A stretch of 6,541 bases of DNA from Nitrospiraceae bacterium (GTDB lineage: Bacteria; Nitrospirota; Nitrospiria; Nitrospirales; Nitrospiraceae): contig JAABQN010000117.1 in the NCBI GenBank assembly GCA_011391455.1, positions 1 to 6,541 on the forward strand, in the 5' to 3' direction. How positions within the stretch are numbered: the stretch's first letter is position 1; the number at the start of each line of letters is the position of its first letter. Below, piece after piece: positions 1 to 4,961 of this stretch. Under the pieces are notes generated by a model. That model ran no database searches, was not told the origin of the DNA, and saw only the letters and a list, made by a program, of their open reading frames with translations. The position numbers were made by a program, and so were the translations under genes.

Positions 1-61
1 TACCCCCCGACCCCGTTGCCCCGCTACCCTCACCGTTACCCCCGACCCCTCACGGTTCCTG
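1..61 (-). other. G-run-rich 3' flank of mgtE (possible G-quadruplex)
   Basis: On the plus strand there are six C-runs at 3-8, 11-14, 19-22, 27-29, 39-43 and 46-49, so an mgtE transcript would carry six G-runs just after its stop codon. The four runs at 3-29 are separated by loops of 2, 4 and 4 bases, which fits the usual G3+N1-7 quadruplex pattern. The same segment holds an imperfect direct repeat: the TACCCCC-GACCCC unit at 1-14 recurs at 37-50. The sequence shows the runs; folding and any role in ending or protecting the transcript are inference. No gene is visible in this short flank. Confidence 0.5.
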
Positions 62-1528
62 TCAGCGAAGGTATTCCATGAACAGCGTAGCCAAGGAAAG
101 ATAGATGGTAATGCCCGTGATGTCATTGGCCGTCGTCACGAAGGGACCAGCCGCAACGGCAGGATCTATATTCATACGCTTCAGCAAGATCGGCATAAAT
201 GTCGCCATGCTGGTCGAGACCATGAACGCGATAATCAGCGAGAGCCCCACGACCATGCCCAGGAATCCTTGATGCCAAATCCAACCGACGAGCGTCAGAA
301 TCACGCCGCAGGCGAGCCCCATCAATAATCCGACCTTGATTTCCCTGAAAAACACGGTGCGCACATCCGTCAGTTCGATCAGCCCTGTCGCCAATCCCCT
401 AATAATGAGGGTCGAAGACTGGAGGCCTACGTTTCCACCCATGGCGGCGATGACCGGGATAAAACTGACGATGGCCACCACTTCCTGAATCGTGTACCGA
501 AACTCCCACAGAATCGCGCCCGATAACAGACTGCCGACGAGATTGGTAAAGAGCCACGGAAGCCGGTGTTTCGCCGACGCCACGCTGGAGGATTTCGAAA
601 CCGAGTCCTCTTCGATTGCGCCGGCCATCTTCAGCATGTCTTCAGTCGCTTCTTCACGTATGACGTCCACGACGTCGTCAACCGTGATAATGCCGACCAA
701 CCGGTTGTCGCTGTCGATGACCGGAATCGCGAGCAAATTATAACTCGCCACCTGACGGGCGACTTCTTCCTGGTCCATGTCGACCGTCACGCTGATCACG
801 TCTCGCGTGGCAATACTTCGCAGTGGCGTCACGGGAGGGACCGTCAGCAGCTGCCGCAGAGAGAGCACTCCGACCAAGCGCTCATCCTTGTCGGTCACAT
901 AAATATAGAACACCATTTCCGCATCCGTCGCCAGCTGAAGACGTCGGATGGCATCTTGCGCCGTCGCATCTTCCGGGAGCGCGAAAAACTCCGTCGTCAT
1001 GATGCCGCCGGCCGTATCCTTCGGATACTTCAACAGGTCGGCGACTTCCGTGGAGTCCTCCGCCCGCATCAGCGAAAGGATCTCTTTAGCCCGTTCTTCA
1101 GGCAGAACACCGAGGAGGTAGGCCGCGTCGTCGGGGCCGAGGTCTTTGATCAGCCAGGCGATATCTGCGTGCAGCAGGTCCGCCAGCACCTGATTGATAC
1201 TATCGCTGTCGAGCTCGCTCAGCACTTGACCGCGCTTCGACTCGCCTCGCACCAGCTCGAACACTTCCCGCTTTTCTTTGGGAGACGACAGATGCATGAT
1301 CACTTGCGCCACGTCGGCCTGATGCATCCGGGCCAGCATCTTCCCAAGGTTGGTGATTGCACCCCGGTGCAACAGCCGTTGCACCGACAACAGCACGATG
1401 TCGAATTTGGTCCGCCCTCGATCGGCCTGGTCCCGTAGCGCGTCGCGGAGGATATCTTTATCCCCTGGACGAGGGCGAGGATCCGATGGATTCGTTTCTG
1501 TGACACGGTCTGTCGGTTGCATCTTCAC
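62..1528 (-). CDS. mgtE: Magnesium transporter MgtE
   Basis: MgtE proteins are homodimeric inner-membrane Mg2+ channels gated by cytoplasmic Mg2+. This 488-residue product has the full architecture: an N-terminal helical MgtE_N domain (about 45-170), two CBS domains (about 175-235 and 240-295, the second ending in VDDVVDVI), a connecting segment, and a five-helix membrane domain from about 325 to the end. The membrane domain contains the family hallmark GGNVGLQSS at 364-372 and an ANDITG motif near 467-472, whose Asp469 probably matches the pore aspartate of Thermus MgtE. The first 40 residues are charged and look like an unstructured extension. The start is GTG (1526-1528); an in-frame ATG two codons on (1520-1522) is equally possible, and neither has a strong Shine-Dalgarno sequence. 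It lies 88 bases after era. I see no M-box riboswitch; the gap is filled by an inverted repeat instead. Confidence 0.95.
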   Translation of the reverse strand: MKMQPTDRVTETNPSDPRPRPGDKDILRDALRDQADRGRTKFDIVLLSVQRLLHRGAITNLGKMLARMHQADVAQVIMHLSSPKEKREVFELVRGESKRGQVLSELDSDSINQVLADLLHADIAWLIKDLGPDDAAYLLGVLPEERAKEILSLMRAEDSTEVADLLKYPKDTAGGIMTTEFFALPEDATAQDAIRRLQLATDAEMVFYIYVTDKDERLVGVLSLRQLLTVPPVTPLRSIATRDVISVTVDMDQEEVARQVASYNLLAIPVIDSDNRLVGIITVDDVVDVIREEATEDMLKMAGAIEEDSVSKSSSVASAKHRLPWLFTNLVGSLLSGAILWEFRYTIQEVVAIVSFIPVIAAMGGNVGLQSSTLIIRGLATGLIELTDVRTVFFREIKVGLLMGLACGVILTLVGWIWHQGFLGMVVGLSLIIAFMVSTSMATFMPILLKRMNIDPAVAAGPFVTTANDITGITIYLSLATLFMEYLR

Positions 1529-1545
1529 ACCAAGTCTGAATGTCG

Positions 1546-1617
1546 GAAAGTCGTCAAGTCATCAAGTCTTAGATCGAGACGTGATGACTTTATGACATGA
1601 TGAACTTGACGACTTTC
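1546..1617. repeat. Long inverted repeat between era and mgtE
   Basis: A perfect 14-bp inverted repeat (GAAAGTCGTCAAGT at 1546-1559, complement at 1604-1617) flanks a 44-base interior. Pairing can continue inward through five more pairs and then three more after one mismatch, allowing a one-base bulge. The arm itself is built of near-repeats (TCGTCAAGTC then TCATCAAGTC), and an alternative pairing exists between 1556-1563 and 1583-1590. The outer right base is the first base of the era stop triplet on the plus strand, so the stem begins directly at the end of era. It could be a weak terminator or a processing site, but there is no proper T-tract. It resembles a dispersed palindromic repeat more than a gene-specific signal. 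Confidence 0.75.
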
Positions 1618-2501
1618 TAGTAACCTAATTCCGTGAGGGCATGCTCATCTTCTCGCCATGCCTCCCGCACCTTCACCCACAACTGCAGAAACACTTTCAT
1701 CCCGAAGATCTGCTCCATGTCACGCCGCGCATCGGTCCCGACCTGCTTGAGCCTCTCTCCGTGCTTCCCGATTACAATTGCCTTATGAGACTCTCGCTCG
1801 ACCAGCACCGTTGCACTGATGCGGGCCAACTTCCCCTCTTCGATAAACTCGTCAATCTCCACGGCAACCGAATAGGGCACTTCTTCATAGGTTTGGTGCA
1901 AAATCTTCTCGCGAATCATCTCGGCCGCCAAGGTCCGCATAGATTGATCGGTGACCGTGTCTGCATCATAGGCCCCATCCCCGTCCGAAAGATGGGCCAC
2001 AGTCACGGACAACAATCGGTCGACATTATCGCCGGTTTCAGCCGATACCGGCACCACATCTGTCCAAGCAAATAGCCTGGCATAGGTTTCCATCACCGGC
2101 AGCAACTTGAGCTTATTGACCAGATCCACCTTATTCAATACCAAGATGACCGGGCGCGGACGCTTCCTGATCGCCCCCTTCACGTGATCGAGGACCAAGA
2201 GATCGCCGGGGCCGGGGGAACTCGTCGTGTCCATCAACACGTACAAGATATCCGCCTCTTCCAGCACGTCGACCGTGGTGCGGACCATACGACGATTGAG
2301 CAGATGTTGCGGCTTGTGCAGCCCCGGCGTATCGAGCAGAGCAATCTGCGCACCCGGCATATGCACGACCCCCAGAATTCTCGTCCGCGTCGTTTGCGGC
2401 TTGTCCGAGACAATGGCGATCTTCTGCTCAAGCAATCGATTGAGCAAGGTCGACTTGCCGACGTTCGGGCGTCCAATGATCGCGACTGTGCCAAACTTCA
2501 T
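1617..2501 (-). CDS. era: GTPase Era
   Basis: Era is an essential GTPase that binds the 3' end of 16S rRNA and helps mature the 30S subunit, linking ribosome assembly to cell-cycle progress. The 294-residue product is normal length. The G domain shows G1 GRPNVGKS (10-17), the G2 region with TTRTR (37-41), G3 DTPG (57-60), G4 NKVD (123-126) and G5 SAETG (153-157). The C-terminal KH domain starts after the Era-typical EEVPYSVAVEIDEF stretch (206-219), has GKHG at 245-248, and ends in the standard LTELGY tail. The ATG start at 2499-2501 is only 4 bases from the stop of the preceding ftsB-type gene, and I see no Shine-Dalgarno sequence in front of it, so translation is probably coupled to the upstream gene. 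The family call is secure. Confidence 0.97.
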   Translation of the reverse strand: MKFGTVAIIGRPNVGKSTLLNRLLEQKIAIVSDKPQTTRTRILGVVHMPGAQIALLDTPGLHKPQHLLNRRMVRTTVDVLEEADILYVLMDTTSSPGPGDLLVLDHVKGAIRKRPRPVILVLNKVDLVNKLKLLPVMETYARLFAWTDVVPVSAETGDNVDRLLSVTVAHLSDGDGAYDADTVTDQSMRTLAAEMIREKILHQTYEEVPYSVAVEIDEFIEEGKLARISATVLVERESHKAIVIGKHGERLKQVGTDARRDMEQIFGMKVFLQLWVKVREAWREDEHALTELGY

Positions 2502-2505
2502 GGGG

Positions 2506-2856
2506 CTACGGGCGTGGCCGCTCCTGTGATGGTGACGGAACTAATTGATACACGGTTTCACCTTTGCGCACGTAGCCGAGCTGTTCTCGCGCCAACTGTT
2601 CGATTTTCGCAGGATCGTGTTCCAAGCGATCGACGTCCCCCCGAAGCCCGTGGGTTGTCCGTTGCAGCTCTTGAAGATCAAGGTCCAGCTGTTGGGCATG
2701 CTCACGCATGGAGATGTAGCGCAGGAGACCCATGTCGCCAAAGACCAAGACAACCAACAGCAACAGGCACACCGCAGCTCCGATATAGTGCGCGCTCGTC
2801 ACCAGGCGACGCTGCCAATCGAGCCACTGCCGTCCCCGATTCCGCTTGATGATCAT
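2506..2856 (-). CDS. ftsB: FtsB/DivIC-type septum formation initiator
   Basis: FtsB/DivIC proteins are small bitopic membrane proteins that pair with FtsL and bind FtsQ/DivIB to activate septal peptidoglycan synthesis. The 116 residues show the family layout: a short basic cytoplasmic N-terminus (1-18), one membrane helix (about 19-40), then a periplasmic coiled coil of leucine heptads (about 44-80), followed by the conserved region DPAKIEQLAREQLGYVRKGE (81-100) that matches the typical IE..AR..LG.v..gE motif. The C-terminal tail is proline-rich. It follows eno, and eno-ftsB adjacency is also known in Escherichia coli, which supports the call. The ATG start at 2854-2856 has no good ribosome binding site of its own, but a five-codon upstream frame overlaps it. 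FtsB and DivIC cannot be told apart from sequence at this level, so the symbol is a best guess. Confidence 0.87.
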   Translation of the reverse strand: MIIKRNRGRQWLDWQRRLVTSAHYIGAAVCLLLLVVLVFGDMGLLRYISMREHAQQLDLDLQELQRTTHGLRGDVDRLEHDPAKIEQLAREQLGYVRKGETVYQLVPSPSQERPRP

Positions 2857-2885
2857 CGTCGGTTACTCATGGTGAAACTCCCCGC
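2853..2885 (-). promoter_or_regulatory. Mini-ORF with Shine-Dalgarno overlapping the ftsB start
   Basis: Upstream of the ftsB-type gene the coding strand reads GGGGAG, seven bases, then ATG AGT AAC CGA CGA TGA (2870 down to 2853). This five-codon frame (MSNRR) has a better ribosome binding site than the main gene, and its TGA overlaps the main ATG as ATGA. That geometry could give coupled re-initiation. Part of the GGGG lies in the 3' arm of the hairpin at 2880-2899, so access to it could depend on that hairpin. The arrangement is directly visible; a function is inference and it may be chance. Confidence 0.35.
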
Positions 2886-2899
2886 AGCAAGCTGCGGGG
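2880..2899. repeat. Perfect palindromic hairpin with AGCAAGCT centre
   Basis: A perfect palindrome with arms CCCCGCAGC and GCTGCGGGG around AA. In the coding-strand RNA this is an eight-pair GC-rich stem capped by CUUG, a tetraloop known to be very stable. It shares its AGCAAGCT centre with the palindrome at 2971-2988, but the stem differs by paired changes. Only a short T-run (AGTTTC) follows on the coding strand, so it is at best a weak intrinsic terminator between eno and ftsB. Confidence 0.75.
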
Positions 2900-2910
2900 T
2901 ACCCTGTGAA

Positions 2911-3007
2911 ATTCTCCGAAGCCGTTACCCTCCTTCGCCAAGGCTACGGAGGGTTCTCCTCGCCTTCATTCCCGTAGCAAGCTACGGGGTCTGCGGCGAA
3001 GGAGAAT
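2911..3007. repeat. Branched palindrome cluster directly after eno
   Basis: An outer imperfect stem (ATTCTCC...GCCG at 2911-2924 with CGGC...GGAGAAT at 2994-3007, 11 of 14 positions pairing) encloses two hairpins: CCCTCC/GGAGGG at 2928-2933 and 2948-2953 with an inner GCC-AA-GGC, and the perfect palindrome CCCGTAGC-AA-GCTACGGG at 2971-2988. A competing 10-bp inverted repeat pairs 2930-2939 with 2995-3004. The outer stem ends at the eno stop triplet. The cluster could protect the eno 3' end, reduce read-through into ftsB, or simply be a dispersed REP-like element. No T-tract marks it as a classical terminator. Confidence 0.65.
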
Positions 3008-4293
3008 CAGGATCGCCCCGGCACTGCCTCACGACCCCGGTAGACGGCGCTCGAACCCAGCTCTTCTTCGATCCGGAGCAACTGATTGTATTTGGCCACG
3101 CGATCCGTTCGGGACAGCGACCCGGTCTTGATGAGCCCGCTGTTCGTGGCGACTGCCACGTCCGCAATCGTCGTATCCTCCGTTTCACCGGATCGATGCG
3201 AAATGATCGCCGTGTAGCCGGATCGTTTCGCCAGCTCAATCGCCTCCAGCGTTTCCGTCAACGTGCCGATCTGGTTGAGCTTGATCAGGATGGAATTCGC
3301 GATCCCTTCCTTGATCCCCTTGGCAAAGATTTCCACATTGGTCACGAAGATGTCGTCGCCGACCAATTGAACTCGCTTGCCCAGCTTCTCCGTCATCATC
3401 TTCCAGCCCTTCCAATCCAACTCGCTCAACCCATCTTCGATGGAGAGAATCGGATAGCGATCCACGAGCTTCCCATAGTAACTGATCATCTCTTCTGAAG
3501 AGCGTTCAGGGTTCTTTTCCGCTTCAAGATGGTACCGGCCCTTTTCATAGAGTTCGCTGGCCGCGCAGTCCAGTGCAAGGGCAATATCGCGCCCCGGTTT
3601 GTACCCAGCCTCCTCGATGGCCTGCATGATCAGGCTGAGCGCCTCTTCATTCGATTGAAGATCCGGAGCAAACCCGCCTTCGTCACCGACCGCCGTGTTG
3701 AGACCCTTCTTCTTCAACAACGATTTGAGCGTATGAAACACCTCCGTCGCCATCCGGAACGCCTCGCTGAAACTTTCCGCCCCCACCGGCATGATCATGA
3801 ACTCTTGCAGGTCCAACCGATTGTCGGCATGAGCTCCGCCGTTGATGATATTCATGAGCGGCACCGGCAGCACCCGCGCATTCGTCCCGCCAAGATACCG
3901 GTAGAGAGGCTGGCCTGTTTCCGCCGCCGCCGCCTTCGCCACGGCCAGCGACACACCGAGAATGGCGTTGGCGCCGAGTTTGCCCTTCGTTTTCGTGCCA
4001 TCCAGATCGATCATCGTCTGGTCAATGCTAACCTGGTCGAACGCTTCCTTCCCCAATAGCTCCGGCGCGATCAGCTTGCTGATATTGGCCACGGCCTTCG
4101 AGACGCCTTTTCCCATCCAACGCTTCTTGTCGCCATCGCGCAGCTCAATCGCTTCCTTCTCGCCGGTGGAGGCCCCGGACGGCACCGCCGCCCGCCCACA
4201 AGCCCCACTCTCCAGCGTCACCTCCGCCTCAATCGTCGGATTCCCCCGCGAATCCAAAATCTGTCTACCTTTTATCTCTCGAATCGCGCTCAT
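3007..4293 (-). CDS. eno: Enolase (phosphopyruvate hydratase)
   Basis: Enolase interconverts 2-phosphoglycerate and phosphoenolpyruvate in glycolysis and gluconeogenesis; it is a cytosolic Mg2+-dependent enzyme. The 428 residues match the family length. Visible motifs are the N-terminal ILDSRGNPT (12-20), the mobile catalytic loop PSGASTG (38-44), the catalytic acid Glu205 in GDEGG (203-207), metal ligands Asp242, Glu286 (SIEDG) and Asp313 (VGDD), the catalytic base Lys338 in the signature ILIKLNQIGTLTE (335-347), and SHRSGETEDT (365-374). These assignments follow a constant four-residue offset from the E. coli enzyme. The start is ATG at 4291-4293, preceded by a GGGGGGAG purine tract. The gene sits 32 bases after the zinc-finger gene and 150 bases before ftsB, with palindromes in the latter gap. 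Nothing suggests loss of activity. Confidence 0.98.
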   Translation of the reverse strand: MSAIREIKGRQILDSRGNPTIEAEVTLESGACGRAAVPSGASTGEKEAIELRDGDKKRWMGKGVSKAVANISKLIAPELLGKEAFDQVSIDQTMIDLDGTKTKGKLGANAILGVSLAVAKAAAAETGQPLYRYLGGTNARVLPVPLMNIINGGAHADNRLDLQEFMIMPVGAESFSEAFRMATEVFHTLKSLLKKKGLNTAVGDEGGFAPDLQSNEEALSLIMQAIEEAGYKPGRDIALALDCAASELYEKGRYHLEAEKNPERSSEEMISYYGKLVDRYPILSIEDGLSELDWKGWKMMTEKLGKRVQLVGDDIFVTNVEIFAKGIKEGIANSILIKLNQIGTLTETLEAIELAKRSGYTAIISHRSGETEDTTIADVAVATNSGLIKTGSLSRTDRVAKYNQLLRIEEELGSSAVYRGREAVPGRS

Positions 4294-4325
4294 GCTCCCC
4301 CCATCAGGCTGCTGAAAAAGATCCT
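4294..4325 (-). promoter_or_regulatory. Eno leader with ribosome binding site
   Basis: The 32 bases between the zinc-finger stop and the enolase start hold the purine tract GGGGGGAG (4295-4302), one base from the ATG in its last part but 4-5 bases from the G-run, enough to serve as ribosome binding site. Before it the coding strand reads CTTTTTCAGCAGCCTG, with a T-run and a small imperfect palindrome CAGCAGCCTG. No convincing promoter is visible, so eno may be read through from upstream or driven by a promoter inside the zinc-finger gene. Confidence 0.45.
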
Positions 4326-4556
4326 CTACTTCGCCGCGAAGTCAAACACAGGCGTTTGGAGAACTCGCGACGGCGATCGTTGTTCCCACACCGTCTTCTG
4401 TAAACGCTCAACTGTTTCAGGACTATACAGCCGTTCCCCACATTGGTCACAAACCTTGGCCGGCACATGTTCGACGACAACTAATTTGTCATCCACTTGA
4501 ATCGTATAGGTCACCGTCTGTTCTATCATTGGCAATCCACACACATCGCATTTCAT
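4326..4556 (-). CDS. YgiT-type zinc-finger protein (MqsA-like antitoxin N-domain)
   Basis: The 76-residue product matches the YgiT-type zinc-finger family, the N-terminal metal-binding part of MqsA-like antitoxins. Two CXXC knuckles (Cys3/Cys6 and Cys36/Cys39) can hold one zinc. Between them lies a beta-rich stretch with VTYTIQVDDKLVVVEHVPA, and after them the family-typical CGERLYSPETVERLQ. The C-terminus ends in PVFDFAAK, resembling the usual short acidic-aromatic tail of single-domain members. It has no helix-turn-helix domain, so repression of its own promoter is unlikely by itself. Relatives usually follow a small toxin gene (for example DUF4258 or MqsR type), but no such gene is visible upstream, where repeat modules lie instead. 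The start is supported by AAGGA seven bases before the ATG. Family assignment is firm; antitoxin activity here is uncertain. Confidence 0.85.
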   Translation of the reverse strand: MKCDVCGLPMIEQTVTYTIQVDDKLVVVEHVPAKVCDQCGERLYSPETVERLQKTVWEQRSPSRVLQTPVFDFAAK

Positions 4557-4676
4557 ATATGGATCCTTCCATCACGCTCGGTATCTCACAGGGATGGGGG
4601 CTGATTGATCTTCCACTGCGCGCGACTTTCTCACCCACCCACCCATTGGCAGACATTTTTCACCCGCCCTGCCCTC

Positions 4677-4693
4677 CGATTGCTTCGCAATCG
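4677..4693. repeat. Small perfect hairpin CGATTGC-TTC-GCAATCG
   Basis: A perfect 7-bp stem with a three-base loop within module 1. It has no T-tract on either strand, so it is not a convincing terminator. The corresponding part of module 2 carries a different perfect 7-bp stem (5018-5037), shifted slightly in the alignment. Confidence 0.6.
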
Positions 4694-4751
4694 ATTTCCC
4701 GAGACGTGCCATTAGCCCAAGCGAGGGCCTTCTAAATGCCCAACTTCCCCA

Positions 4752-4849
4752 GAGGGAGTAGGCAGATTGTTCTTCACTGCGCGCATCGAGCGACCACCGC
4801 TTTATCGTGGGGGCTCTGCGAGCAAGAAGAACGGTCTGCCTGCTCCCTC
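4752..4849. repeat. Long hairpin element A
   Basis: The arms 4752-4775 and 4826-4849 pair along all 24 positions if read as plus-strand RNA: 21 Watson-Crick pairs and three G-U pairs (4759-4842, 4767-4834, 4768-4833). The interior continues the stem with small loops: 4779-4785 with 4817-4823, 4788-4791 with 4813-4816, and 4794-4799 with 4806-4810 around a CTTTAT loop. Nearly the whole 98 bases form one rod. The core 4776-4829 recurs at 5105-5158 with one mismatch, which falls in the apical loop. The element could act as DNA (REP-like palindrome, cruciform) or as a structured RNA; no promoter is evident. Confidence 0.75.
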
Positions 4850-4961
4850 GCATTCTTCTCAGGCCGCGCGTTGCGCGAGCACAGAAGATCATCAGCCTCC
4901 ATCCCTTCCTCTGTTCCGCGAGCAAGGATCAGCATGAGGGGCATCACCCCTTTCACATCGT

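Larger units (their letters stand above)
4590..4906. repeat. Repeat module 1, bounded by terminal inverted repeats
   Basis: The 24 bases at 4590-4613 and the 23 bases at 4884-4906 are inverted copies of each other with one substitution and one single-base gap; both read AGGGATGG.GGCTGAT from the outside inward and finish GATCTTC. Inside lie an ACTGCGCGC box (4615-4623), a short CACC tandem (4632-4645), a perfect 7-bp hairpin (4677-4693) and the long hairpin A (4752-4849). At about 317 bp with no coding potential it has the shape of a MITE or composite REP element. No obvious target-site duplication is visible, and no transposase lies in the window. The left arm can also pair weakly with the local C-rich stretch at 4638-4646. 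Confidence 0.6.

Noticed and set aside
566..1438. Plus-strand open frame of 290 codons
   Set aside because: It is a shadow of mgtE, rich in His, Arg and Gln as expected from the complement of that gene.
1529..1616. M-box or other Mg2+ riboswitch before mgtE
   Set aside because: The gap is only 88 bases and is accounted for by one inverted repeat; none of the conserved M-box layout is visible.
2545..3498. Long plus-strand open frame of 317 codons
   Set aside because: It is antisense to ftsB and eno, crosses the gap of palindromes, and its protein has no recognisable domain. The two minus-strand genes are unmistakable.
4557..4620. Promoter for the zinc-finger gene
   Set aside because: No paired -35 and -10 boxes that I could defend; only the ribosome binding site is clear.
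4572..4925. Minus-strand frame of 117 codons between the zinc-finger gene and gatB
   Set aside because: It runs through the repeat modules and hairpin A; the protein is Arg/Ser-rich with no domain and no fit to known toxins. Best explained as repeat-derived.
4937..4951. Short AGGGG-CATCA-CCCCT hairpin as a terminator
   Set aside because: Five base pairs and no T-tract on either strand; too weak to call.
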